From: Ashinkailepas kermadecensis
Lineage: Eukaryota > Arthropoda > Thecostraca > Neolepadidae
Assembly: GCA_034440615.1 (NCBI GenBank)
Contig: JAOTOM010004958.1
Span: 496,001-560,000 of the forward strand
Direction: 5' to 3'
Length of the DNA: 64,000 nucleotides
Shown: positions 25,291 through 36,700 of the stretch, in pieces
Position numbering within the stretch: the stretch's first letter is position 1
Layout of the letters: every line of letters begins with the position of its first letter
Notes under the pieces: generated by a model
The model's input: the letters and a program-made list of their open reading frames with translations, nothing else
What the model was told of the DNA's origin: nothing
The model's database searches: none
Program-made: the position numbers and the translations under genes

Positions 25291-25407
25291 GTACTGCCTT
25301 GCTATAGGCAATGTCTTTACTTTCCAAAACTGGCCTAGAAGACAGGCGTCTGGATTTCGTGTGTTTTCAGGAAGATCCATTGCACATTGAACACATGCTA
25401 TTTCATG
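25291..25407 (+). CDS. Possible 5' exon of the zinc-finger gene (start codon)
   Basis: A long pyrimidine tract and CAG acceptor (ends 25290) precede a short leader and an ATG at 25311. The frame reads MSLLSKTGLEDRRLDFVCFQ, then EDPLHIEHMLFH, to a perfect donor CATG|GTAAGTG. It ends in phase 1, matching the downstream exons. Total coding length with the other five exons is 1431 nt, a whole number of codons ending at the known stop. Sequence family not recognised. The assignment rests on splice signals and phase only; another gene or an extra exon in the intervening 2.5 kb is possible. Confidence 0.42.
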
Positions 25408-25454
25408 GTAAGTGAAAATATCATCCGTTGATGAACCATTCTGTCTCTTCATAG

Positions 25455-25538
25455 GTTCTGGTGTTGGCTTGTTGGATCTTGTTCATGCAGAGGTTATTGA
25501 AGCTGACTTGAGGCATGGTGTGAAGCAGCTTTCTCAAA
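25455..25538 (+). CDS. Possible second exon of the zinc-finger gene
   Basis: An 84-nt segment after CTCTTCATAG reads (G)SGVGLLDLVHAEVIEADL and then RHGVKQLSQ to a candidate donor CAAA|GTATGC. It is phase 1 on both sides, like all the other exons here, and lies only 47 nt after the preceding exon's donor, so the intron would be unusually short. The frame stays open for about 24 more nt past the donor before a stop. Not recognised as a known domain. Moderate to low confidence. Confidence 0.38.
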
Positions 25539-26514
25539 GTATGCCAAATCAGATTCTGTTGTTTATCTAACCTTAGGCTATCATAGATGCTCTTGTGGCG
25601 TCCTTGGTCACCCCTCAAGTTTTTGCAGCTTTGCTATCATGCTTGCACATTAGGGTGATCGCCTTTTCAACTTTTTTTCTTCCGAAAAGTTGTTCTTCCA
25701 TAGGCGTCCCTGGTGCTTTTAATGCCCTGATCTGTCGAAATCTGTCTTCCGATTCCCAAAGTTATCGAACAAATTGTCCGCAGTCGGCGCTGGACATGTT
25801 TGCCTTTTGCAGATTTCTACATATTTGGCCGTCTCTAAAGCAACATGGCAAGTAAAGCCCAAACTCCTTGATACTGGACAACTTCAGCTCCTTTTCAATA
25901 CATCGCCGTTAACCTCGTAACCTTGCAGCCCTGTCTTTTTTCGTTAGCCCGCAACACCGACCGTAAGGTGACCCTGTGCCCGTCCGGCGTAGATGGCGCT
26001 ACCGTCGTCTCGGCGGTGGTGCGCTGCCGTTCTGCAGCGGGCAGCCGCGTTGTGTTGAAATAACCGCCGTGAAGATAGCTGGGGCGCATTGATCACTCAG
26101 GACGGCTATTTGCAGTGTTGTACCCGGTGCATAAAGAACAATTGCACCCCTCTGGTGTACCAAGTGTCTGTCAATGGACAACGTAATTTCGTGTTCGATT
26201 CCATCAATAACGTACCTAGATGAGTGCACGGTCAGCACTTTTTTCATAGCCTGATTGTATACTTTTCGGCCGATTCGATCGTTACCCTGGGCATGTTATC
26301 GAGTTTATCTAATGCTTCGTTTCATTCACCATGTGGACAATGCAGCCATGTATGTATTACTAAAGGCATCTATTAGTACACCTCCGACCAAGCACCACTT
26401 CTCAGCAGAGTAGCGAAGTACGTTTCCAAGGCTTATTTTATTCTCTTTCAGTGCAGGAAACGTGCAAAATCATGGCGACAACAGCGATGACAGCTGCCGC
26501 GGTGACCATAGGAG

Positions 26515-26706
26515 AAACTGGGCCGGGAGGGCGTTCGGGGCTATGTTCGCTGCATTTAGTACGGCATTAACGACACTTAGGCTCACTGCACTGCTGGCAA
26601 CGTAACAGAAACTGGACCGGCAGAACGTTTGTGTTGACCGCTATGTTCACTGCAGCTTGGATGACATTAATGCCTCTTGTGCTCACTGCACTCACGGTAA
26701 CGACAG
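26515..26706 (+). repeat. ~95-bp tandem duplication
   Basis: Two diverged copies share AACTGG(G/A)CCGG, GCTATGTTC(G/A)CTGCA, CTCACTGCACT and GGTAACG. No coding or regulatory role can be read from them. Confidence 0.6.
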
Positions 26707-26799
26707 CAAGCATGCCATTAACATATATGTTAAAGACAAAAGTGTATATGACGACATCATGTTTAATGAAAACCGGTTTTCACCGTCTGACCGGGAAAG

Positions 26800-27075
26800 C
26801 GCTACCGGAATGCTCTCGTGAGCGTGACCGTCCTGACGGTGACAACCGGCGACGGTGGCAGTTGCTTCGGTTGTCAAATTCACTGCCCGTTCTATTGACT
26901 GAGTTGGGACGAAGAACTCTCGTCTTCGTAGGTATTTGTCCAGCTCGGCCTGGTCCATCTGCTTCACGTGTGGCAGCTCTGTATGACGTTCCCCAGCGTC
27001 GCGTCTGATACCCACGATCTCGGTGTGCTTCTGGAGGTCGAAACTGATGACTAGCGCCTTGAAGACTCACAATCA
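26800..27075 (-). pseudogene. Coding relic, left arm of an inverted pair
   Basis: On the minus strand the frame reads KHTEIVGIRRDAGERHTEL, then PHVKQMDQAELDKYLRRREF and FVPTQSIERAVNL. The same coding pattern appears on the plus strand at 27.48-27.71 kb. The family is not recognised. It is open for over 100 codons but with no splice or start support; it is probably a fragment of a transposable element. Confidence 0.45.
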
Positions 27076-27141
27076 GGCCAGGACGACGGCGCTAGTGGGT
27101 GTCCTCGATGGGGTCGACCGACCCGGCCCTAATTATCCGGT

Positions 27142-27310
27142 CTGTCTGCACTTGGTTCTTTTACGACGCATCCGATTGCCGGGCCATATAGCGTCGCCAA
27201 TCTCTCAGGCCAGGTGGTCGCGGGTGGACTCGGTTATCCTGTCGGTTCTGGGATTCGAACCCACGATCTTACGATCAAGAGTCGGACACCCTACGGGCCG
27301 CGGCCCCGTG
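27142..27310 (-). mobile_element. tRNA-derived SINE, second copy
   Basis: Flanked by ATTATCCGGT (27132-27141) and ATTATCTGGT (27311-27320), a 10-bp target duplication with one mismatch. On the minus strand it has a B box GGGTTCGAATCCC and the body GTCCACCCGCGACCA followed by GAGAGATTGGCGACGCTA, shared with the 48.6 and 62.9-kb copies. It lies in the spacer between two inverted coding relics. Confidence 0.82.
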
Positions 27311-27477
27311 ATTATCTGGTAAGTGTTGCCAAGTAACACCAGGAGCATGTTTGCGGGGTGAGCCATGGGCGAGTTTCTGACTATGTTGTGCTGCACTGTG
27401 TGCGGCGCCGCGCCGCGCCGCACATGTGCGGTCTCTGCTCGACAAGGCAGCGACAGCGTATTACCGTCGTGATGGTC

Positions 27478-27715
27478 TTCAAGACTGGCCATCAACTTCT
27501 ACGCTCAGAAGCATACCGAGTTGGCGGACATCAGGCGCGCCGCTGGGGATAGGATACAGAGCTCTGCTTCACGTACCACATACCGTGATACGTGAAACAG
27601 ATAGACGATGCCGAGCAGGACATACCTGTTGCTGTCGCTGAAGACGGGCGTTCCCTGTCACGCTCAGTGAACAGAACGGACAGTCAAGTTGATAACCGAT
27701 GCAGCTTCCACCATT
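27478..27715 (+). pseudogene. Coding relic, right arm of an inverted pair
   Basis: The frame reads KHTELADIRRAAGDR, then after a broken stretch VKQIDDAEQDIP. It matches the left arm at KHTE, IRR.AG and VKQ(M/I)D.AE. Frame shifts and stops follow, so it is decayed. The pair, with its spacer and SINE, forms a 0.9-kb foldback structure. Confidence 0.45.
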
Positions 27716-28060
27716 TAAGCGCACATTAACAAGGCACACGTATTTTCAGATTCCGTGACCGAGTCACACGAGCGACCTGCCAGTGTAAAAAATGAAGATT
27801 ACGGAGATCCGACATATATACTTCCAAGTAAGGTTTGATCGTTGACGTAGTGGGAAAGTATTGGAATAAATGAGTGTGGAATGTGCTCTTACATGGATCA
27901 GTTTTATAACATCTTCCTTTGGTAAGCAATAATTCCAAAACTGAATCTCTGACCGGTAGTGAGTCGTCTCTTTGGTGCCCGATGTAAATGAAACTAGTTC
28001 TTAGTTGCTGACTGTTTAATTATTAATCTATTTTGTATTGCTATTTATGTTTGCCTGAAG

Positions 28061-28171
28061 CATTCGCCTTGTTCTCAGACGATCCACCCGACATAAAAAC
28101 GGAGACCGATGGCGTGTCATCTCCGGAGGAGATGGTACATTCGGAGGGCATCAACAAAAACTCCACAGAAG
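28061..28171 (+). CDS. Zinc-finger gene, duplicated acidic exon A
   Basis: A 111-nt exon between a TGCCTGAAG acceptor and a CAGAAG|GTAGCG donor, phase 1 on both sides. It encodes AFALFSDDPPDIKTET followed by DGVSSPEEMVHSEG and INKNSTE. It is clearly homologous to the next exon (28416-28526) and more distantly to the third (28917-29021). It is acidic, Ser/Pro-rich and carries IKTE, which fits the SUMO-acceptor consensus (hydrophobic-K-x-E). Its 37 codons can be included or skipped without shifting frame. A module of this kind N-terminal to fingers is plausibly a regulatory or transactivating segment, but that is inference. Confidence 0.72.
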
Positions 28172-28415
28172 GTAGCGCTTTTGGTGCAAACTAACACGAG
28201 ACGCCATGCACTCTCGGTCATTGTTATTGAACCATTCAGCTTTTAGCGACCCTAAGCCAAATATGAGTCACCACTAACTAACGATCAAACATAGTTTTTG
28301 ACGGGTAATGAGTCGTCTCTATCTTGCTCAACGTTAATGAAACTCATTCTTAGTTGCTCACTGTTTCACTATCACTATTAATATATTTTGTGTTCCCCTT
28401 ACTATTTTCTTGAAG

Positions 28416-28526
28416 CATTTGCCGTGTTCTCAGACGATCCACTCGACATCAAAACTGAGGCCGATAGTGGATCATCTCCGGAGGAGATAACAAAATCGGA
28501 GAACATCAACCAACACTCCACAGAAG
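28416..28526 (+). CDS. Zinc-finger gene, duplicated acidic exon B
   Basis: A 111-nt exon, the same length and phase as exon A, bounded by TTCTTGAAG and CAGAAG|GTATGG. It encodes AFAVFSDDPLDIKTEA, then DSGSSPEEITKSEN and INQHSTE. DNA identity to exon A is high and extends into the upstream intron (shared text such as AGTCGTCTCTAT and TTAGTTGCT.ACTGTTT), so a unit of about 355 bp was duplicated in tandem. It also carries an IKTE SUMO-type motif. The frame is intact. Confidence 0.72.
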
Positions 28527-28916
28527 GTATGGCTTGTGACGCAACACGGGGCGTCATGCGCTCAAGGTCATTGTACTAGAGACATTCAGCATATTGTCAC
28601 CCTACCTTTAAGGTACGGCCTTGAGCACAGACGTCATGAACTCGTCCATTGTCGCTGACGTCATTCACGTATTTGGCTGACGTCACTGACGACAACGTGG
28701 CATCCACAGATAGCAACAAGTCGTATCCACAGATAGCGACACAAGTCACATCCACAAATGACGGCACAAGCCACAACCACGGAAACACTCGCCCACAAAA
28801 CTCACCACATCGTAGGTGAAAAGGCGCTTCGATTAGTTTGTACAAGAACCTCCATGTATAGCGACAATTTTCGACACTTATCTCATCCACATCGCCGCCA
28901 TTGTTTTATGTTGCAG

Positions 28917-29021
28917 TATCTTTTTCAGGCGATCTGCTGTACGCGAAGGCTGAGGTCGGTAGTCCCCCATCTCCGGAAGAGAAACCATCTTCCGAGTGTG
29001 TCGCCATCAACTCCGCAGAAG
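28917..29021 (+). CDS. Zinc-finger gene, diverged acidic exon C
   Basis: A 105-nt exon after a TTATGTTGCAG acceptor, with donor CAGAAG|GTAGGG, phase 1 on both sides. It encodes VSFSGDLLYAKAEVGSPPSP followed by EEKPSSECVAINSAE. The pattern D-L/I-x-x-K-x-E, then SPEE, then E-x-x-x-I-N-x-S, E matches exons A and B, so it is an older member of the same exon family. The SUMO-like motif is weaker here (AKAE). It is followed by a 1.7-kb intron and the finger exon. Confidence 0.65.
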
Positions 29022-30757
29022 GTAGGGAAGCATATTGTCAACCTCCAAATGTGGGTGCATGTATTCTTCGTTGGTCTCGCGGTCCCACCTGTTCACCCTC
29101 GGATGGTGCGTGAGTGACATCGTAGGACACATAGAACAAGGAAAAACGGTGTTTCATCGTGCAGAACATCGTGCTCCTCGGATAACTATTTTGAATGTAC
29201 AATCGTGCTGCGTCATTTGCAAAATGACTGAATTGTGCATCGTTTCCATAAAATGTATCTACCATAACTAAGCTACCAAACATGTGGCCGAGGTGGACCT
29301 TTGCCTAATGTGCCTATTCTAAGGTTATGAAATATAATAGCATGGTATGTGATAGATAAAGTGAAATAATGTCCATAGAAAGGCCGGGATTATTTTTAAT
29401 TCAACAAACGCCGAGTGAATATTCTTCATCTAAATATGAGCGATGCTATATAGCGATATAAAAACCTAAATATTAAAAATGAAGTCCCAGCGAGTCCTAT
29501 CTCATAGATATGCGGAAGAAATTCATGTATGGGAACCCCTCCGAGTCAGCCCCGGTATCTCTGCCCCGAGCTGAACAATTTGAATGAATGATGATAGTTG
29601 ATCATCAAAGCAAAATGATGGCGTAATCTATCTGATCATGGTAACATAGTGATTTCACTATTGTACTTTTCCAACGATAACAACTTCACTCTGTCGAATG
29701 GATTAAGTGCACTGAGTTGTTGGAGGAAGCCTGTTCAATTCAGAAAACTCGAGAATTGAATGTTTTCCCACTTCCCAAGGAGTCTATTCCAGATGTGGAT
29801 GAATTACACAACAAAAAAAACACATTCCAAGGGATATTTTGCACTTAAATTTGTTTTACGGCGACATAATGTGCGTTTGGTTTGTCAACGTCAATGCGTG
29901 AGTGTGAGAGTAGCCACTTCTTTTGGGGTCTCGTGCTGTATGAAAAAAAATGTATTAATAATTAACGTACTACATGATTCGACGACCACTTCTCAGGAAG
30001 CATCAACCCCTCACGAGTCAAGAAAATTCGGAGAATTTCAACTAACGATGCCAAACAACTTGTAACTAACTGGGTAAATTATAAAATATATCAATGGCCG
30101 CTACATGACAAATAAAGTCGATGCGCCTTTAAGCCCAACTAACTAACTGACTAAAAATATATAAATCCCCTCAATTTTACCACACCGCGGAGTGTAGAAA
30201 AAACATATGATGCGAAACTATGTACTATGTACTACTTCGATGAGAAATTCTACACTCGACTCAGCCATCCTTTCTGCATCAGAATTCTGCTAAGAAGAAT
30301 TCCTGAAAACGGCTAAGATGAATTCCTGACACCATGGTGATGTAATGGATGGAACATGCTGCAGATTTTCGGGACGTTACATTCGTCTAACCCGTGACCT
30401 CCCATAGTAGGGCTTGTTTTTACCACGTACGAAGTAGAAAGTGGGCATTCTTATCTTTTGGAGGACTATTCATGCCTTCTACCGTGTTTGTACTGCGACT
30501 AGTTTGATGGCTACTTCATGCTATTTCATGCACTACACGTTTGTGTCGATGTCCCAATGTTGGAACACTCAGTTCTTCAATGGTTAGAATGTATAATATA
30601 CAACGTGAATGCCATGTCGTATGCTCTTACTTTTTACTACCAATATAAACAATACTCTCTATATGCTCTGATAACGGTGTGGGGAAGGCTCGTGCGTTGT
30701 CGCTTCCCTTTATATTGGCGGTCTTTAGTTTTCATTGACGTGTTGCCTTGTTTATAG
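29022..30757 (+). other. Zinc-finger gene intron before the finger exon
   Basis: 1.7 kb, AT-rich, containing one tail-type motif at 30117-30150. No exon-like open segment fits the phase-1 pattern here. Confidence 0.5.
30117..30150 (+). repeat. Dispersed tail motif (GCGCC..TAAGCCCAACTAACTAA)
   Basis: Relatives at 44541, 58966, 59409, 60309 and 63911 share GTCGATGCGCC..(T/A)AAACCC(A/G)A. Probably the 3' end of a SINE or LINE family. Confidence 0.55.
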
Positions 30758-31680
30758 ATGTCTACCTGAACAGCAGAGACCCTGCCCAGGGGTCGCTGAA
30801 GAAGTCTACCCCTGGTCGCGTCCAATGCAGTGAAAGCACAGTGGCGTCCACGTCCAACGTGTGTGGAAGTAGCTCGACAGTTGGAAATAATGCTCCCGAC
30901 TGGGTGAAGATGGACCACAGCTACGCGCAAGCGTCTTCGACGTCTGACTTACCCATGTATTCCTGTGAAACCTGCGGGAAATTACTCCTGCTCAAGAAAG
31001 TGTTCACGAGGCACTTGAATCAGGAGATGATGGAAAGCGTATTTAGTTGCGACCATTGTCGAACGACATTTCACCAGGGAGATTTCGTAGTGATCAACCA
31101 CCTTCATGGATACCCTTGTGACGTTTGCGGGACAACTTTTGCTGAGAAGCGCAGTTTCACTGATCACTTTCGTATGCATATTGGGGAGACACCTTACACG
31201 TGCGTCATCTGCGGTAGGAGGTTTCTTTGGGAGAATGATTTGAGTTATCACTTTCGGAGACATACGGTGGAAAAGCCATACTTTTGTGACGATTGTGGCA
31301 GTAGGTTTGCCAGGAAGCACGAGTTATCGGTGCACCGTCGCGTTCATGTGGGGGAGAAGCACTACAGCTGCGAACAGTGTGGGAAGAAATTTTTACGGAA
31401 GCACGTCCTCACAGAGCACTACCATACTCACAAGCACTCTCTCAGAAGACACGACCATACTCGCACGGAGGAGAAAGCTTACTCCTGTGATGATTGTGGG
31501 AAGAGGTTCATGACGAAGTCGAAAGTTTCGGTGCACCGTCGTCTTCACACAGTCTTCACGCCTTACCGCTGCGATAACTGTGGGCGAGAATTTGCCCTGA
31601 GGTGTGCTTTCAAAAAGCACCTGAATATCCAATGTGCTGTTACCGCATATACCGTAATAATAAATAAATACCCGGAGTAA
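30758..31680 (+). CDS. C2H2 zinc-finger protein, terminal exon
   Basis: Begins after a TTTATAG acceptor and ends at TAA. The exon enters in phase 1, reading D-V-Y-L-N-S-R. About 60 Ser/Thr-rich residues lead into a zinc-finger array. Finger 1 (YSCETCGK) lacks the second His. Finger 2 (FSCDHC) has an abnormal His spacing. Fingers 3-7 are canonical: YPCDVC, YTCVIC, YFCDDC, YSCEQC and YSCDDC, each ending in HxxxH and with partial linkers such as GETPY and VEKPY. A 14-residue insertion (SLRRHDHTRTEE region) separates fingers 6 and 7. Finger 8 (YRCDNC) ends HLNIQC, a C2HC-like variant. The product is probably a nuclear DNA-binding regulator; its target cannot be read from the sequence. The exon is intact. 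Adjacent fingers 5 and 7 are similar (SVHRRVH, SVHRRLH), suggesting internal duplication. Confidence 0.9.
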
Positions 31681-31689
31681 TGCCGTGCT

Positions 31690-33735
31690 GTTGGCCCAGT
31701 CGTCGGTAGAGGTGTTCTGATGACCTCACCACTCACTGGTGAGTGGTGAGTGCTCGGATGCAGACCACATCGTCGTGCTCGGATTGCAGTGCTCGGATGA
31801 CGGCAGACCACATCGTCGTCTGTCATCGTCACCCCCTCAGCTGCGCCTCTGCAGGGTAGCATTCGAAGACGTCAAAACTCTCGATGACGTCGAAACCACT
31901 TAGTAATATGATAGAACAAATTTCGGGTGAATTATGATATTAAGAGACGAACACTGCATCTGCTGGCAAGATTGTGATGACGCAGGTGACATTAATCGAA
32001 TATGGTGAAAAAGTAGTAGTTACTACAATTGTATATTGTGAAATTCATTGAAAATTCATCCAGTAAGTAGGTACTTGTGAGCATGGGGTCAAAACAACTG
32101 CCTGGTTGGGGCGTAATGTTTAACGTAAATTTCGGAATCTAGGATATCGCCGTGGAGGAATTATCCTCATTTTGTAAGAAAAGTAACATGATTTTGTTGC
32201 GAGCAAATGTTTTAGAAAGAACAGTTGTGCCAACATTTTTGCAATTCTCTTGCGACATTTGCGGGAAGCGGTTTTTACGAAAGCATCGTCTGGGTTACAT
32301 CGGTTAAGCAGAAATAAAAAACCGAAATATTTGCAGGATGTTTTGTGTTGGGGATAGCTAGTCAAGCATGCTGCTATTCCTTCCCCTGTCTCCAAATCTC
32401 GGACTTATTTTCCCCCACTGTTATTTACGCCTTATTTTGGGAAAGTATTACGGTGTTCAAAAGGTGCAACAATGTAGGCCCCAACCTTATTACTTATGAA
32501 CATCCTCCCTATTAAACCATGTCTGAACGTAGCGGATAACAGAAAGTAGCAATTGCGTCCATGGAGATGAGCACTCGTATTTTTACTCGAGGGACTAAAA
32601 TTCATGCCTTCATTAGATATGTGTTAATGTTCGTACATTTTTCCGTAATAGGCTTCCTTGTCTTGGGAGTTGTCGATAGTTAAATGGCTTGTTTTCTGTC
32701 TAGTCTACAGGTCTGTTGGACCTTGATTATAGGTATCGCATTAGAATCGCAGCGCGTAATGCCTTATGTTTCGTATATTAGTGAGAAACAGCCTCGATCT
32801 TCGCAAGAAGGTAGCAAAACGTGAACTTGATCTTGTTTTTGTAGGGCGGCGGGGTCGGTGGCAGGTGAGATGGCTCTGTCGCCTCGATTCGTCTAGTCGG
32901 TCTGGTAAGGGGTTGTTTCTTGTTGTGGTGTCTGGAGTAGTCTATTCTGTAGTGCGGTGTCTGGTAGGTCTGGCAGGGGGAGGAGGTTAGGCCGGCGGCT
33001 ACGGACTAACCTCCTCAACATAGTCATTACCACTCTAGTTATGTCTGGTGGGGGGTGTCTGGTTATAGTCTCCGTCTTTTTAGGCTGTCCGTCTTGATTT
33101 TCTTCGGTCTTGTAGTCGCTGTGATGGTCTTCGTCGCTGTTGTAGTCTGATCTTTCGCCGCGGTGGCCTGTTTGCTGCACTCACGGGCGCTGGACGGATT
33201 TCCTCCGACCCGTGCCGGCCTTGTTTCCGAAAAGGGTTCTCCTCCCCGATCGGCGAGCCACAGCAAACGGTGTCCGAAATCCACGACCCGCTGTCACGGT
33301 CTGTCGGTCTTATTCGCTCTGTCATATGAGCTGTCACATCATCATGTCGTATTGTCATATTGTCCGCGCCCCATAACTCCTGACATTTTATTGATGACAT
33401 GTAAGACCTATGCCATTTTGCCCAAGTTCTTCCGATTTAAGTTGCACCGAAAATCTTTATATCCTTACGAATTCTACACAAAAAAAAATAGTGAGATGTG
33501 CTACTGGACAAGGAAATTCGTGACAAGGGGCAGCGAGCTTCCCACCTAACTCGCAAATATGACGTGTGTGTTGAACTCAGGCACGTCCTCTTTTTTGCAC
33601 CTTTTTGCAATTCCATTGGTATAAACTTCACGAGAATGACATAGTTACGGCGTACGTCAAGAATAATGAAGAGGCAAACAAAGGCAAGCTTGAACATCTC
33701 GGCATAGACTCTCTCTGCCCTCTCTCGACTCTCTT
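31690..33735. other. Intergenic DNA after the zinc-finger gene
   Basis: Near 31.73-31.82 kb a short repeat (GTGCTCGGATG, GACCACATCGTCGT) recurs. Apart from the finger relic no gene is seen. 32.86-33.30 kb is GC-rich, with overlapping frames on the minus strand that are rich in Arg, Lys and Thr; these resemble no known family and may be low-complexity retroelement leader. Confidence 0.4.
32188..32307 (+). pseudogene. Broken C2H2 zinc-finger relic downstream of the finger gene
   Basis: A 39-codon frame from ATG 32188 to TAA ends with FSCDICGKRFLRKHRLGYIG. The first half of a C2H2 finger is present (C-x2-C, F, then KH), but the frame stops before the second His. The segment CGK-(R/K)-FLRKH matches finger 6 of the upstream gene (CGKKFLRKH), so it is probably a decayed tandem copy of part of the finger exon. 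It could also be an alternative last exon, but no good acceptor is seen. Confidence 0.6.
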
Positions 33736-36700
33736 AGACATAAGACATAAAGACATACAAGATCAGAGCAACTATGAGCCACAAGGGCCCTTCTTGGTTC
33801 CACTCTGGACACTGAACCAGTTGCCCACCAAATCCGTCGATCAACCCTCCCTGGAATACAGAAAAACAAGCCCTCCATTCTGATAATAATTGTCTATGCT
33901 GTTTTTAAAGATGTTCGGTGTGCTGATACTGACAATGGTTTCTGGCAGCTGGTTCCAGTGTTCTACTACCCTGTTGGTGAAGAAAGACTGTCTTAACCTT
34001 GTCCTGCTGTGATTAACTTTAATTTTGAATTGATGGCTTCTAATTGCATCATTTATGTTAAATTCAAACATTTCCGAGATATCCCTGTTCCTGATCATGA
34101 ACAAATTTAAAGCCTCGATGAGATCTCCTCTCAGCCTTCTATATCTAAGTAAAAACATGTGCAATTTCTTCAATCTTTCCTAATATGCCAGGTTGCCTAT
34201 ACCATTAACCATTTTTGTTGCCCTCTTTTGTACTCTCTCTCTAAAAGCCAACAATCTTTTTCATAACTAGGGGACCAAGCTTGGACACATTATTCCAAAT
34301 GTGGCCTGACATATGCACAGTAAAGCTTCCTGATGATTTCCTCACTTTTGTATGATACATTCCTATTTATTTCCCCAATCATTCTTAGTGCCCTCTTCCT
34401 GGCTTCTTTGGTCTGTTCTGATGTCCCCAATTTTGTGTTCAAAATAACACCTAAGTCCTTCTGCTGAGTCACAGATAGTACTTGGCCACCCATCAAGTAT
34501 GGAGCCTTCATATCCTGCCTACCTACATTCGCGATTTTGCACTTATCAAAATTAAATTTAATTTGCCATTTTTCGGACCACTTCACAAGCTCGTCTAAGT
34601 CTTTCTGCAGCAAGACCTGCTCATTGTTTCCTGTTATTGCCCTAAAGACCTTCAAATCATCCGCAAATTTCCAAACCTTACTGCTTAGGCCACTTTCAAT
34701 GTTATTTACAAATATAATGAACAATAGTGGCCCCAGTACTGACCCCTGGGGGACTCCACTAAGAATATTTTGCCATGATGACTTTGTACCATTTAGCATC
34801 ACTCTCTGCTGTCTATCTGAAAGCCAGAACTCTATCCATTTTAGGATGCTACCCGCAATACCATGGACCTGAAGCTGCATCATTAACCGTTTATGGGGTA
34901 CCTTGTCAAAGGCCTTACTAAAGTCAAGATATGCTACATGAATTTGATTTCCCTGATGAAATTGTTCTGCAGCAAAATTCAAAAAGTCCAAGAGATTTGT
35001 GAGACGTGATCGCCCTTTTCTAAACCCATGTTGAGTATCTTGAATCAATATGTTTCCTTCCAGAAAACTAACTGTTCTATTCTTGATAATTGATTCGAGT
35101 ACCTTGCAGAATAGGGATGTGAGGCTTACTGGCCTATGGTTTTCAACTTTCCCTCTTTCTCCTTTCTTGAAAATAGGAACTACGTTTGCCCTTTTCCAAT
35201 CTGTTGGAATTTCATTTTATGAAACTGATCTACAAAATATTATACTAAGTGGAATTGCCAGTTCCTTTTCAGCTTCCCGCAATACCCTAGCATAAATTCC
35301 ATCCGGTCCTGCTGCCTTGTTTGGCTTTATTTTCTTGATATAATTTAAAACAACATCACTATCAATGAAATCAACATCGTTTATCTGATCACCTGTCACT
35401 GAACTGTCCTGCACGGTTGGCAGATTAGTCACGTCTTCAACTGTAAACACTGATTTAAACTGCTTGCTCAGCTCCCCAACCATCTCATCATCCTCACTCA
35501 ATATAGTCCCATTTACTTCCAGTGGACCAATTGCGCTCGACACTTTACTTAGCTTGTAGAAACTAAATAACTTTTTACTGTCCCCATTACAGTTCTTAAC
35601 CAAATCCAATTATTTTGCTCGCTTTGCTGCTCTGGTTTTCTGCTTCACAGCATCTCTAGCTTTTTGATACGACCTTATATTTTCGATATTTGAAGCTTCC
35701 TTAAATGCTCTAAATGCATCTTTCTTAGCCTTAATTGCTTTTATCAAATCTGGTGTAAGCCATGCTGGCTTTCCTACCCTTCTTTTGCGCCTTTGATTTT
35801 GGGGGACATGTCGAATCTGAATTTCCTTCAAGTAAGATTTGAACTTTTCCCACATTTCACAGGCATTTAAATTGGAGAATTCTTCTTCCCATTATATGGC
35901 ACTTAAAGCCGCTCTCATGCAGTCAAAGTCTACCCCGTTAAAATTTGGAACCTTTGCCAAGTTACCCTTGATTGTGCCCTTTACTTGTGCCTTGAATCTC
36001 ACTATGTTATGGTCACTTCTTCCCAGAGTTTCTCCTACAGTCAAGTCTTGAACTAAATCACCTAAATCTGAGAAGACAAGGTCCAAGAATGAGCCCTGCC
36101 TAGTTGGTTCCGTTACAAACTGGTGTAAGAACAGGTCCTCTTCAAGGCATTTCCTAAACAGTTTACATGATGGGGAGCCAACATCAACATTTTCATATCC
36201 TTTTAGATTAAAGTCACCAAGAATAAGGCATTTCCTCCGAAAGTTTCTACTGATTTCCTCGCAAATCACCTTATCGAGCTCCAGTTGCTGAGAATGTGAC
36301 AATGTTCCTGATCGGTACCAAGCTCCTATCCTCAATTTATGGTTGTTGCCTTTTCCCACAGCAACATCAAGCCAAATGGTCTCCACAGACACATTTTTTT
36401 ACCCCATCTGCTACTTTTTGAGAACTGAATAAGCTATTCACATAGAGCATTATTCCACCCCCTGTCACTGCTGGACTCCTATTGCATGAAAACATATTAT
36501 ACCCCTGGATCTCATAGTCCTGCAAGTTATCCACAAAATACCCCTCACTGACCCATGCCTCAGTAACGCAAACAAAATCTGGTTCTTCCTCAGCAACATA
36601 ACACTTGGACTCATCAAATTTGGATCAAATACTCTGAGCATTAAGCATCATACACTTAACAAATGTTCCATAACCATCTTTGGCGTTTTCATGTTGAATA

